DNA of 41,973 nucleotides, taken from Candidatus Zhuqueibacterota bacterium. Its GTDB lineage: Bacteria > Zhuqueibacterota > Zhuqueibacteria > Thermofontimicrobiales > Sulfurfontimicrobiaceae. Made by a program: the position numbers and the translations under genes. The stretch is from contig JAFGMA010000067.1 of the NCBI GenBank assembly GCA_016927835.1, forward strand, positions 1-41,973, given 5' to 3'. Of the stretch, positions 1 through 9,046 are shown in pieces (positions within the stretch are counted from its first letter, which is position 1; each line of letters begins with the position of its first letter). The notes under the pieces are model-generated. The model made no database searches. It was not told the DNA's origin and worked only from the letters and a program-made list of their open reading frames with translations.

Positions 1-60
1 AAGCAATCTCAGCCGTTTTATTAGGGGATTGCTTCGGCAAAAAAACGCCTCGCAATGACA
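1..60. repeat. Hairpin-forming intergenic repeat fragment
   Basis: The arms AAGCAATC (1-8) and GATTGCTT (27-34) are perfect inverted repeats. A second partial pairing joins ATTGC (28-32) to GCAAT (52-56) across an A-rich loop. The text around GATTGCTTCGG and CTCGCAATGACA resembles dispersed intergenic repeats known from many bacterial genomes. The element is cut by the window edge, so its full extent is not visible. No promoter is assigned in the rest of 61-215. Confidence 0.4.
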
Positions 61-215
61 ATTTTTCGAGTTTTCGGACGGACACTAAATAGAATTTTTG
101 AGTTGTATTTTCGTGCTATTGCACCATCAATTTTTCAACTGCCCATAAATTGCGTCCTCACCTTCGCCCTTCAATTTCCCTCTCCTATTAATCTTATTTC
201 AATAACCTTTTCAAT

Positions 216-2717
216 ATGAAGCTTTCGAAACTTTCTCTTCGTCGAATTCATTATCGTATAGCTATTTTATATATCGGTATTCCGATCACGGTTCTGCTTT
301 TAGCCATATTCAGCGCTTTGTACCCACCCTTTAAAAAATATGAAAAAATCATCACAGCGCAAAAATTCCGCATTAGGGGAGAGCAAGTCGCTCATAATGC
401 GATTGTGTGGATCAATATTGATCAGGAAATCCAGGATTCCTTGAAATACCCGGGATCAGCATTGCGTTGCTATGAACGGGCTATTTGGGCTTTGCGAAAA
501 ATGGGCTCGGAAGTTGTTGGGCTGGAACTGGATTTTGAGGCAAATCCACAGCTTATTGATGAATTATTTCTGGAAAGATTATCCGGAGTGGATTCAAATC
601 TGGTTATCGGCTGCATTTTCAAGCCAGCAGATTTTATGGGCGACCTGAAGAGCGTGATCCATCGAAGTGACGATCTAAGGCACTTTATTTCAACCATACG
701 TGTGGGCTATTTGAAAACGCTGCCTGATGACAGTCTGCTATTTAGCGAAATTTTTGAGACTGATCCGTTGCTCGCTCATTTGAATATCATCAGCAACCAA
801 AATGGCACTGATTTTCCTGCTATTCCTTTTTGCTCGGGGACAGATGGGCATACATACCCTGCCTTCGGCTTGGAAATTTTGAGGAGATATTATAAATTAT
901 CCAAAAAGCAAATCAGCGTATTCACTGACAGGCTGAAATTTCCTGTTCCTGGCGAGGGAATTGTTGAGTTGCCCTTCCAGGCAAACGATGCAATAGCGCT
1001 CAATTTTCTCGGGGATAGTGATACATTCGATCATCCAATCGCATTTTCAGAGATTCTGCAGCTACATTCCAGGATGCGCCGAACTGGTTTTGAGTGCAGT
1101 ACAGGCTCCAGGTTTAAAGACAGCATTGTATTGATAACCAATAGCGATGTACAAAATAAATTTTCGATGCCGTTTTCTGAATCCTGTTCGGGCATGATGC
1201 TGAATGCCACGTTGATAACCAATATTTTGAATCAGCGCGTACTAACGTATGTTGATCAACACTGGACGATTGGGATACTCGTTTTTTTCGCGATCATGGT
1301 CGCAATTGTTTTAATGAAGCTCAAAATAAGAGCTGCGCTCCTGTCAATCGCGCTGATCTGGTTCGCCTATAACTCGCTTTCACTCATTTTTTTCATCCGG
1401 TACGATGCAGTGCTGAGCGCCTTGCCTCCTAATTTGTTTTTAATCTTTTCCGCTGTCGCTGCAATAATCGTAAAAATGTTGAATTTTACAAAACGGGTTT
1501 CGCAGCAGCAGTTGAGTGAGCAATCTTTGCAGCTCACGAAAATTGAAGAAAAGCTTGTCAGACCCTACGTCGCATGTCCCTATTATAAAATTGTAATTCT
1601 ATTGATGAAATTGCGCCATGAATGCGCGCTCTCGCACACGCTGATAAGTCAAAAAGGCAGGGCAAAGGGACTGGGCGCCTTTGAAGCCGGACAACAGACA
1701 AAACATCCGCATGTATTCAACATGAATAAATTGAATAAATTATCACACAATATTCAAAAATTATGGGAGCTGTACCATTCGATTACGCGTGAAAATAGCA
1801 GACCATCAACCAAGCCCATTCATTTGCTTAAAAAAATCGGTCAGGATATTGAAACCGAATTTGGATTGTCGGCTACGCTTGATAATATTGTTAAATCATC
1901 CGCTCAAAATACATACCTGAATTTTGTACTGGATGATTTGACAATACCCTGGCAATGGGCTTATCATCCGAAGTGGGGAAAATTTTTATGTGATCAATTT
2001 CCAACAAGTACATCCTTCGCAATTGAAAAAGAAGATTTCGGGGATAAAGAAAGCAGCGGAGAGCTTCCAATTGAACAACCGAACGAGAAAGGCGTTTTGC
2101 TGCTTTATGGCAAATGGTGCGGGCATCATTCGAAAGAATTGCGTTGCGTGGAAAGGGAAATTCGCACCATTGAAAAAAAAATCGGCTGGGAGAAGGATAC
2201 CACGGTAACCACAACCCAGGATGTTGATGTATTCCTTTCTACGCTGGATGCATATTCGCGCAAGCGCTTGAATTTGAGAGTGATCCATTATTCCGGGCAT
2301 GTTGAAGGTGACCGAATGGATATAAGTGAAACGCAATACCTGAGAGCCGGTACAATCAAGCATACGAGGAATTTGTATTTTCACTCACACCCGATAATTT
2401 TTCTGAACGGTTGCAGTTCCGGTGACCTCGGGTATTTATGGGATAAATATGATGATCTCGCAACCGAATTCCTTGCTTGCGGGGCAGCAGCATGTATCAT
2501 CACGCATTTCGATATTGTTGAAACAACCGCCAGCAAATTTTCAGTTCAATTTTATAAAAATTTTGTCGACAAACGCCTGAGTGTCGGCGAGGCGCTCAGA
2601 CAGACGCGACTGGACCTCTCGAAACCACAGCCTGAAATCGATTATGATCCTGACTACGATATAACACGCTATTTTTATAACCTTTATGGTGATCCGACCG
2701 TTAAATTTCAGGGCTAA
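216..2717 (+). CDS. CHASE2-domain membrane protein with C-terminal CHAT (caspase-like) protease domain
   Basis: This 833-residue protein is predicted to sense an extracytoplasmic signal and relay it to a cytoplasmic caspase-family protease. One transmembrane helix (about 16-37) is followed by an extracytoplasmic region to about 345 with CHASE2 character, then three more helices (about 352-368, 371-392, 402-422); a CHASE2 domain followed by three helices is the usual arrangement. A helical linker (about 430-600) leads to a CHAT domain. Its dyad is visible as His695 in HYSGH and Cys733 in NGCSSGD, and it ends in the typical YNLYGDPTVKF tail, so it should be catalytically competent. No Shine-Dalgarno precedes the start. 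The next gene begins 3 bp after the stop, which suggests co-transcription. The substrate is unknown. The CHAT assignment is firm; CHASE2 rests on topology and weak sequence likeness. Confidence 0.85.
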   Translation: MKLSKLSLRRIHYRIAILYIGIPITVLLLAIFSALYPPFKKYEKIITAQKFRIRGEQVAHNAIVWINIDQEIQDSLKYPGSALRCYERAIWALRKMGSEVVGLELDFEANPQLIDELFLERLSGVDSNLVIGCIFKPADFMGDLKSVIHRSDDLRHFISTIRVGYLKTLPDDSLLFSEIFETDPLLAHLNIISNQNGTDFPAIPFCSGTDGHTYPAFGLEILRRYYKLSKKQISVFTDRLKFPVPGEGIVELPFQANDAIALNFLGDSDTFDHPIAFSEILQLHSRMRRTGFECSTGSRFKDSIVLITNSDVQNKFSMPFSESCSGMMLNATLITNILNQRVLTYVDQHWTIGILVFFAIMVAIVLMKLKIRAALLSIALIWFAYNSLSLIFFIRYDAVLSALPPNLFLIFSAVAAIIVKMLNFTKRVSQQQLSEQSLQLTKIEEKLVRPYVACPYYKIVILLMKLRHECALSHTLISQKGRAKGLGAFEAGQQTKHPHVFNMNKLNKLSHNIQKLWELYHSITRENSRPSTKPIHLLKKIGQDIETEFGLSATLDNIVKSSAQNTYLNFVLDDLTIPWQWAYHPKWGKFLCDQFPTSTSFAIEKEDFGDKESSGELPIEQPNEKGVLLLYGKWCGHHSKELRCVEREIRTIEKKIGWEKDTTVTTTQDVDVFLSTLDAYSRKRLNLRVIHYSGHVEGDRMDISETQYLRAGTIKHTRNLYFHSHPIIFLNGCSSGDLGYLWDKYDDLATEFLACGAAACIITHFDIVETTASKFSVQFYKNFVDKRLSVGEALRQTRLDLSKPQPEIDYDPDYDITRYFYNLYGDPTVKFQG

Positions 2718-2720
2718 ACG

Positions 2721-4013
2721 ATGACAAAACATACCTCCGATTTTGAGAAACACTTCAGAAGCCTGCTTCAAAAAATACCCATTTGCGATACCCACGAACA
2801 TTTTCCCTCCGAAGCCGAACGCCTGCGTCAGCCGGGACATTTCGGAAATTATTGGCATTATGTTATGGAGGATATGACGAAAGCCGGAATGCCGCGCCAG
2901 ATGCTCGAAAAAGTGTTGAATGACTATGCATCCCAATCCGAAGAAACCATCGATCAATTTTGGCGATTTTGGTCATTTTGTAGAAATACCGGCTATGGGT
3001 CTTCCATGCGGCTATTTTTCAGAGAGCTCTTTGGAATTGATGAAATTTCTCGAGCCAACGTATTACAGATGAACGCAACCATTTCCGAACGCGTGCAACC
3101 GGGATGGTACGAGTCTGTACTCGAAAGGGCAAATATCAAATGCTGCGTCAGAACCGTGTGGAGTTTGCAGCCAACGATGTGCGATCTGCGACGCCTCTTT
3201 CCGGCTCCGATTTTCGACCATTTTGCTTTGGTGCGCTCCGTAGAAGATATACAGCAAATTGAGGTAGAAACAGCCATCGACATCAGGAATTTTGATTCAT
3301 TCCTGAGCGCGCTTGAAGATTCGTTTCGGAAACGAAAGGGGGAGGGGATGGTGGCGATTAAGATTTTTTTAGCATACAGACGGGCTTTGGATATTGAACC
3401 GGCGTCGCGATCTGATGCCGAACGCCAGTTCGATGGAATTCTTGCCGGCAAGTTTCGCAATTCATCCTTGAATTCCGAAACCAAAGCTTTTGAAGATTTT
3501 ATAATGCATGCGATCGTCGAACATGCCGACGCATTGAAGCTTCCGATTCAAATTCATACCGGATTTCAAAATGGCACTTTTCAGGTGATTCAACAGGGAA
3601 ATCCGCTTCTGCTCACGCAGTTTTTGATGGCTCACCCCCATGCTCGATTTGATCTGTTTCATGGTGGATTTCCCTACATCAACGAATATGCCACGCTATG
3701 CAAAACATTTCCGAATGTAACAGCAAACATGGCGTGGCTGTATATCGTGTCTCCCACCGCGGCGAAATCCCTTTTGAATTTGCTGCTGGATACTGTGCCT
3801 GCCAACCGCATTCACGGATTTGGCGGCGATTATGATTTTGTTGAAGGTGCTTTTTCTCACGCAAAAATTGCCCGGGACGCAATCGCTGAAGTCCTCGCTC
3901 AAAAAGTATTGGCGCACGATTTAAGCGAAACCGAAGCACAATCCATCGCCCGGCAGATATTGTGGGAATCACCCGCAAAATTTTACAATCTGGAACACTG
4001 TCTGGAAATTTGA
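2721..4013 (+). CDS. Amidohydrolase-family (PF04909-like) metal-dependent hydrolase
   Basis: A 430-residue TIM-barrel enzyme of the amidohydrolase superfamily, in the branch related to uronate isomerases and amidohydrolase-2 proteins. The metal-site residues are all visible: His25 and His27 (DTHEHF), a candidate bridging Lys in AIKIFLAYRR, His279 (IQIHTGF), His314 (LFHGGF) and Asp370 (GGDYDF). The C-terminal helical part, with ARDAIAEVL and a final segment ending AKFYNL, is typical of the branch. The substrate cannot be read from sequence; hydrolase, decarboxylase and isomerase activities all occur in this superfamily. It sits 3 bp after the CHASE2-CHAT gene on the same strand, so the two are probably co-transcribed, though a functional link is unproven. 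The gene converges on the thioredoxin-like gene downstream. Confidence 0.85.
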   Translation: MTKHTSDFEKHFRSLLQKIPICDTHEHFPSEAERLRQPGHFGNYWHYVMEDMTKAGMPRQMLEKVLNDYASQSEETIDQFWRFWSFCRNTGYGSSMRLFFRELFGIDEISRANVLQMNATISERVQPGWYESVLERANIKCCVRTVWSLQPTMCDLRRLFPAPIFDHFALVRSVEDIQQIEVETAIDIRNFDSFLSALEDSFRKRKGEGMVAIKIFLAYRRALDIEPASRSDAERQFDGILAGKFRNSSLNSETKAFEDFIMHAIVEHADALKLPIQIHTGFQNGTFQVIQQGNPLLLTQFLMAHPHARFDLFHGGFPYINEYATLCKTFPNVTANMAWLYIVSPTAAKSLLNLLLDTVPANRIHGFGGDYDFVEGAFSHAKIARDAIAEVLAQKVLAHDLSETEAQSIARQILWESPAKFYNLEHCLEI

Positions 4014-4037
4014 AGTCCGAAAGTCACAACCTGCTGA

Positions 4038-4068
4038 TATGGCTTATTCTTTCACTTAAAGAGCCATA
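4038..4068. terminator. Possible bidirectional hairpin between convergent genes
   Basis: TATGGCT (4038-4044) pairs with AGCCATA (4062-4068), and an inner CTTT/AAAG stem extends it. It lies between the ends of two convergent genes, where a shared terminator is expected. Neither strand has a clear U-tract, so the assignment is weak. Confidence 0.3.
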
Positions 4069-4111
4069 CAAATCCCGTTTCAATCTGACTGTTGGTTTTG
4101 CAAAGCACGCA

Positions 4112-4684
4112 CTACTTGCTTTCTTGCGTTTCGCATTCACCTTTTTTCTTCATAAATTCTTCGAATGACATCTGCTTTTTGTAGCACTCCTTGTCGATAT
4201 AATCCAGAATATAGATGAATGTCTCAGGAGGTACAAAACCCGGTACCAGCGTAATCACATCGCCATCAGCATTGAGAAATCCGAGCGAAGGGAAACCGGT
4301 AACGCGAAACGCCTGCGTCAATTCAATATTGGAGAATGTATTGCCCTTGTACTGAACGCTTTCGGTTGTGCTTTCAGCATTGATTCGAATGGTTATAAAA
4401 CGATCTGCAAGTTTTTTGGATACCTGGGGATCTTTAAATGTTTTTTCGTCAAGGACTTTGCACCAGTGGCACCAGTCGGTATAAAAATCAACCAGTATGT
4501 TCTTTTTTTCTTTAGCTGCCTTCTTGAGCCCCTCATTGAAGCCTAACCAGGTTACTTTTGCTGTTTGCTCCGTTTGCTTGTCCAATTTTTTTTCAGCTTG
4601 TTCTTTCGCATCAGGTTCTGCAGAGCAATTCACAAAATAGAAAATAACTGTCACTGAAAAAAGCATCATCAAAATTTTCTTCAT
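4112..4684 (-). CDS. Thioredoxin-fold lipoprotein
   Basis: This 190-residue protein starts with a lipoprotein-type signal (hydrophobic stretch about 4-18, lipidation candidate Cys20 in FVNCSA; the -1 Asn is unusual). A charged Lys/Glu/Gln-rich spacer (about 22-43) precedes a thioredoxin fold. The redox motif is WCHWC, with Cys72 and Cys75 after LVDFYTD, as in thioredoxin_7/DUF255-like and DsbD C-terminal-like periplasmic thiol proteins. A cis-proline is likely in TGFPSLGF. The expected role is reduction or isomerisation of disulfides in exported proteins, anchored to the inner or outer membrane. The start is supported by GGAG about 7 nt upstream. It is transcribed divergently from glgB. The specific partner is unknown. 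Confidence 0.82.
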   Translation of the reverse strand: MKKILMMLFSVTVIFYFVNCSAEPDAKEQAEKKLDKQTEQTAKVTWLGFNEGLKKAAKEKKNILVDFYTDWCHWCKVLDEKTFKDPQVSKKLADRFITIRINAESTTESVQYKGNTFSNIELTQAFRVTGFPSLGFLNADGDVITLVPGFVPPETFIYILDYIDKECYKKQMSFEEFMKKKGECETQESK

Positions 4685-5015
4685 TATACTCTCCGTTGAT
4701 TGAAAAAAAGGTTCGAATGTGATTTCATAGTTAGATGCAGGCAGAACGAAAATGTTTCAAATCTTGCTTGACTCTTAATAAAAAAAACGTTACTTTTAGA
4801 AACTTTTAGAGTTTATATCTCTTTTCAGCAATAGTAACCTGCGACATGGCTATTTCCGTTTGAAAGCATGCCAACGCGAAATGGGCATGATCCCGATTGC
4901 GAGACAGGCTATTGAGCAGGCTTTGGGATGCGCCTTCAAAAATCCGTGAGATTCAGCCTGGCTTCATAGATTCGCGTAAACATCAATTTTCTAGATACAA
5001 ATTATGGAGCAAGTA
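4685..5015. other. Divergent intergenic region upstream of glgB
   Basis: This region separates the thioredoxin-like gene (-) from glgB (+). It holds one promoter-like sequence (4768-4796), an A-run after it, and otherwise about 200 bases without a convincing open reading frame or clear repeat. Confidence 0.5.
4768..4796 (+). promoter_or_regulatory. Sigma70-like promoter candidate for glgB
   Basis: TTGACT (4768-4773) and TACTTT (4791-4796) are separated by exactly 17 bases. The -35 box is near consensus and the -10 box is moderate. It would give a leader of roughly 210 nt before glgB. Confidence 0.4.
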
Positions 5016-7226
5016 ATGCAAACGACAATTTCAATGGAGATCGTAAATAAAATCGTATACAATGAACATCACGATCCGTTCCAGATTTTAGGTCCGCATG
5101 AGATTGACATTTCGGGCAAAAAACGCTGGGTGATTCGGGCATTTATTCCGGACGCAACCGAGATTTATGTGGTTAATTCCGATAATCATAAAGAATATCG
5201 AATGCAATCAATTCATCATGACCATTTTTTTGAATTGGTTTTGCAGCGGCATAAAGCCCTTTTCAATTACCATTTTCGGGTAGTATCGCGGGACGGTACA
5301 GAGCGGATTTCACATGATCCCTATTTCTTTTTGCCGCCGATTACCGAATATGATATGTATTTGTTTGGGCAGGGAGAGCATCATCGGATTTATGAGAAGC
5401 TGGGGGCTCATCCTGTCACGCGAGAAGGGATTCAGGGAGTTCAGTTTGCTGTCTGGGCGCCTAATGCACGAAATGTGAGCGTCATCGGCGATTTCAATGG
5501 CTGGCATGGCGGGAAGCATCAGATGCGTACGTTGGGGCAAAGCGGCATTTGGGAGCTTTTCATTCCTGATATAGAGGCGGGTGAAATTTACAAGTATGAG
5601 ATCAAAAATCAATTCGGACATATCTATGAAAAAGCCGATCCGTTCGCATTTTATTCTGAATTGCGACCCAGAACCGGTTCTATTGTGGCAAATCTGAATG
5701 CTTATCAATGGGACGATGATGATTGGATCGCCGCGCGCAAGGCGCATGATCCGTTGAAAACGCCGATTTCGATTTACGAGGTGCATTTAGGTTCCTGGCG
5801 CCTCAATCCTGAAGAAAATCAACGGTTTTTGAGCTATCGCGAGTTGGCAGCGGAATTAATCGATTATGTCGTTGAAATGGGATACACCCACATCGAGTTG
5901 CTGCCGGTGGCTGAACACCCCCTCGATGCGTCATGGGGCTACCAGGTATTGGGCTATTATGCGCCGACGTCGCGTTTCGGCAAGCCCGAAGATTTCATGT
6001 ACTTTATCGATCAATGTCATCAGCACAATATTGGCGTGATCGTCGATTGGGTTCCGGCTCATTTCCCGCGCGATCCGCATGGGCTGGCATACTTTGATGG
6101 TTCGTTTTTGTATGAGCATGCCGATCCGCGCCAGGGTGAACACGCGGATTGGGGAACGAAAATTTTCAACTTCAGTCGAAGTGAAGTCCGAAATTTTTTA
6201 CTTGGCAATGCGCTTTTCTGGTTCGATAAATATCATATCGATGGCATCCGGGTCGATGCCGTCGCTTCGATGTTATATCTCGATTATTCGCGCAAGGAGG
6301 GCGAATGGGTTCCGAATCAATATGGCGGCAGGGAGAATCTCAGCGCGATTGATTTCCTGAAACGACTCAACGAGGTTATCTTCAGCTATTATCCCGGCGC
6401 GCTTTCGGTCGCCGAAGAATCGACTGCCTGGCCCGGGGTTTCGCGCCCGACCTATCTTGGTGGACTGGGATTCAATTTCAAATGGAACATGGGGTGGATG
6501 AATGACTTCTTAACCTACTTTTCCAAAGATCCCGTCCACCGGAAGTATCACCATAATATGATAACTTTTGCCCTGTTGTATGCGTTTCATGAGAATTTCG
6601 TTTTGGTTTTATCGCACGATGAAGTTGTGCATGGCAAAGGATCATTGCTGAATAAAATGCCGGGCGATATGTGGCAAAAGTTTGCAAACCTCAGGGCATT
6701 GCTGGGATTTATGTTCGGGCATCCCGGAAAAAAATTGCTGTTCATGGGCGCTGAAATCGGGCAATGGGATGAGTGGAATCAGGATCATAGCCTGGACTGG
6801 CATCTACTGCAATACGAGCCCCATCAGAAATTGCAGCAGTTTATGAAGGACTTGAACCGGCTCTATAAATCCGAAACTGCGTTATACGAAGTTGATTTCG
6901 AGCATAGCGGATTTGAGTGGGTTGATTTTCTGGATGCTGACAACAGCGTTATTTCCTTCATTCGAAGAGGAACTGAACCCGATGATTTCCTGCTTTTCGT
7001 TTGTAATTTCACCCCGGTTTATCGCGAAGATTATCGTGTTGGCGTGCCGCTGCGTGCATTTTATAAAGAAATTCTGAATAGCGATTCGGATATCTATTGG
7101 GGAAGTAATAAAGGCAATTTCGGTGGCGTCTGGAGCGAAGACGTACCATGGCATGGCAGATACTATTCGCTGAACCTGAAACTGCCTCCGTTGTCGACGA
7201 GTATTTTCAAGCCTGCAAACAAATAA
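5016..7226 (+). CDS. glgB: 1,4-alpha-glucan (glycogen) branching enzyme GlgB
   Basis: GlgB (about 736 aa from this start) introduces alpha-1,6 branches into glycogen by cleaving and transferring alpha-1,4 chains in the cytoplasm. The protein has an N1 module ([10 protein letters not shown] near the start), a CBM48 beta-sandwich (about 125-225), the GH13 barrel, and a C-terminal beta domain. All GH13 signature regions are visible: region I around LLPVAEHP, region [10 protein letters not shown] with nucleophile Asp414, region III SVAEES with acid/base Glu467, and region [13 protein letters not shown] with Asp535. Length matches the roughly 730-residue bacterial enzymes. An ATG at 5004 is in frame, but GGAG at 5006-5009 lies 6 nt before the ATG at 5016, so the latter is preferred. 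No other glycogen gene is nearby. It is read in the same direction as the following lipoprotein gene but separated by about 155 bp. Confidence 0.97.
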   Translation: MQTTISMEIVNKIVYNEHHDPFQILGPHEIDISGKKRWVIRAFIPDATEIYVVNSDNHKEYRMQSIHHDHFFELVLQRHKALFNYHFRVVSRDGTERISHDPYFFLPPITEYDMYLFGQGEHHRIYEKLGAHPVTREGIQGVQFAVWAPNARNVSVIGDFNGWHGGKHQMRTLGQSGIWELFIPDIEAGEIYKYEIKNQFGHIYEKADPFAFYSELRPRTGSIVANLNAYQWDDDDWIAARKAHDPLKTPISIYEVHLGSWRLNPEENQRFLSYRELAAELIDYVVEMGYTHIELLPVAEHPLDASWGYQVLGYYAPTSRFGKPEDFMYFIDQCHQHNIGVIVDWVPAHFPRDPHGLAYFDGSFLYEHADPRQGEHADWGTKIFNFSRSEVRNFLLGNALFWFDKYHIDGIRVDAVASMLYLDYSRKEGEWVPNQYGGRENLSAIDFLKRLNEVIFSYYPGALSVAEESTAWPGVSRPTYLGGLGFNFKWNMGWMNDFLTYFSKDPVHRKYHHNMITFALLYAFHENFVLVLSHDEVVHGKGSLLNKMPGDMWQKFANLRALLGFMFGHPGKKLLFMGAEIGQWDEWNQDHSLDWHLLQYEPHQKLQQFMKDLNRLYKSETALYEVDFEHSGFEWVDFLDADNSVISFIRRGTEPDDFLLFVCNFTPVYREDYRVGVPLRAFYKEILNSDSDIYWGSNKGNFGGVWSEDVPWHGRYYSLNLKLPPLSTSIFKPANK

Positions 7227-7382
7227 CGAGAGCTTGCTTAAATTCTGATTTTGATTGGATTAATTTCGATGCATTAATACCCGGAAGACTTTCTGATGAG
7301 CGAAGCTGAAAAATGATAAGTCTTTAAAAATTTAAATGTTGCTTACTTGATCAAGGCGTCTATCACACAAATGGAGGGAATC

Positions 7383-8039
7383 ATGATTTCATTCAAATCC
7401 ATTTTGCTGCTCGGAGTTGCGATGCTGCTGCTGAGTTGCAGCCGTCCACAATCAATTTACAGCGAGAATTTTGAAAGCGGCGATATTGCAGCGTGGGCGC
7501 CGACAGATTCCGCTGCATGGGAGCTTCTGCAAGAGGATGGAAATACCTGCTATGCGCTGAAAGGTAAAAGCAATTATCAACCGCCCTTCAGATCACCGCA
7601 TTCGATTTCACTGATTAACAACCTGATCGTTACCAATTTTGCGATGGAACTCGATCTCAAGCAAACCGGACGCATCTACGGGCATCAGGATCTGTGCCTG
7701 TTTTTCGGTTACCAGGATTCATCCCATTTCTATTATGTCCATCTAGGCAGGAAAGCCGACGCACATGCAAATTCCATATTCATTGTAAATGAAGCTCCGC
7801 GCCTGAGCATTGCAAAAATTCGCACAGATAGCACTGCCTGGACCACTGAATGGCATCATGCCAGGCTTGAGCGGGATGTGGCGAGCGGGGATATTCTGGT
7901 TTACTTCGATGATATGAAAAAGCCGGTGATGGAAGCCACTGACAAAACGTTTCTCTGGGGCAAAGTTGGACTTGGCTCATTCGATGATAGCGGCTGCTTC
8001 GATAATATACAGATATGGGGTGAGCTGAAAGCTGAATGA
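7383..8039 (+). CDS. Lipoprotein with laminin-G/DUF1080-like beta-sandwich domain
   Basis: This 218-residue protein begins with a clear lipoprotein signal (LLLSC, lipid Cys19). The body has the aspect of a concanavalin-like jelly roll of the LamG or 3-keto-disaccharide hydrolase (DUF1080) type: an opening SENFESGDIAAW, a middle LDLKQTGR segment, and an ending VGLGSFDDSGCFDNIQIWG. Such domains bind or act on carbohydrates, but no catalytic residues can be assigned. The start at 7383 is chosen because GGAGGG lies about 7 nt upstream and it exposes the signal peptide; an in-frame TTG at 7347 has neither advantage. It follows glgB at a distance, and a shared function is not shown. Confidence 0.7.
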   Translation: MISFKSILLLGVAMLLLSCSRPQSIYSENFESGDIAAWAPTDSAAWELLQEDGNTCYALKGKSNYQPPFRSPHSISLINNLIVTNFAMELDLKQTGRIYGHQDLCLFFGYQDSSHFYYVHLGRKADAHANSIFIVNEAPRLSIAKIRTDSTAWTTEWHHARLERDVASGDILVYFDDMKKPVMEATDKTFLWGKVGLGSFDDSGCFDNIQIWGELKAE

Positions 8040-8128
8040 TGCTGCAGAAAGTAGATCGCGAAATTTGATGTGATCCGTCAAAATTTTTTGACAGGTATTT
8101 GCATCATTTATTTTCAAAATGCTGCGTT

Positions 8129-9016
8129 TCAATCCCTTCCTGGTTCATATATTTCTTCAATCGGGTGGGGCAGGGAGGGATAGTCATATTCCAGATACGC
8201 TTTCATTGCTTCGACGAAGCTGTAAGGGACATTCAGTCTGCCGATCATCGCGTTTCCGATTCTATCTCCGTGACAATCTGAGCCCCCCGATTCCAGCAGC
8301 ACCAATCCGCTTGCCAGTATGCTATAATATTTTTGTTGAGCCGAAGAATGGCGCGGATGAATGGTTTCGATGCCATTCAATCCCGACTTAGCCATTTCCG
8401 ATAAGTCTGCAGGGACAATGTCTACTCCCGGATGCGCGATGAAGCTCAATCCACCGGAGTTGCTGATCATGCGCATGGCATCTTCCGGGGCAATTTTGGC
8501 TTTGGGAACCGCTGCCGGTGCGTAATCCCCGATATAGCGGTCGAATGCCTGGTACACGTGACCGGCATAGCCTTTTTCCACGAGAATATCAGCGATATGA
8601 ACGCGTCCGATGGATGCTGCGCCTGCTTTGCGCATCACCTCTTCCAGACAAATACGGACGCCCAACCGAACCAATTTTTCAATGATCTTTTTCGCTCGCT
8701 TCAATCTTTCTTCCCTCAAAAACGAAACATAGCTCAAGATATCCGGATGGTCGGTGTCGATGAAATATCCTAAAAAATGGAGGTCTTTGCCTTTATGCAT
8801 GACGCTGAGTTCGATACCGGCGATGACTTCAATGCCATACGCCGGAGCCAATTGAATCGCCTGTCTCACCCCGGTTATGTTGTCGTGATCGGTGATACTG
8901 ATCGCGCGCAGTTTCCGAGATTTTGCGGTGGCGAGTATTTTCTCGGGTGAAAAGCAACCATCGGAATGATCGGAGTGAATATGTAAATCGATTCTGTTTT
9001 TCATTTTTGTCTGCAT
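8129..9016 (-). CDS. PHP-domain phosphoesterase (TrpH/YciV RNase AM-like)
   Basis: A 295-residue protein of the polymerase-and-histidinol-phosphatase (PHP) family. The metal motifs appear in order: DLHIHSDHSDG near the N-terminus, SITDHDN, GIELSV, FIAHPG, TIHPRH and GGSDCHGD. This pattern matches the YciV/TrpH group, whose characterised members are 5'-3' exoribonucleases and 3',5'-nucleotide phosphatases in the cytoplasm. Substrate choice here is inferred only from family. An alternative ATG at 9004 gives a protein four residues shorter; neither start has a strong Shine-Dalgarno. It lies 30 bp after the tatC-nadA stop on the same strand and is probably the last gene of that unit. Confidence 0.88.
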   Translation of the reverse strand: MQTKMKNRIDLHIHSDHSDGCFSPEKILATAKSRKLRAISITDHDNITGVRQAIQLAPAYGIEVIAGIELSVMHKGKDLHFLGYFIDTDHPDILSYVSFLREERLKRAKKIIEKLVRLGVRICLEEVMRKAGAASIGRVHIADILVEKGYAGHVYQAFDRYIGDYAPAAVPKAKIAPEDAMRMISNSGGLSFIAHPGVDIVPADLSEMAKSGLNGIETIHPRHSSAQQKYYSILASGLVLLESGGSDCHGDRIGNAMIGRLNVPYSFVEAMKAYLEYDYPSLPHPIEEIYEPGRD

Positions 9017-9046
9017 GCAACTCAGGCAATACTTGTTTCGGGAAAA

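Noticed and set aside
2541..2957. Open frame on the minus strand across the CHAT and amidohydrolase junction
   Set aside because: It is antisense to two well-supported genes and has no recognisable domain or ribosome site.
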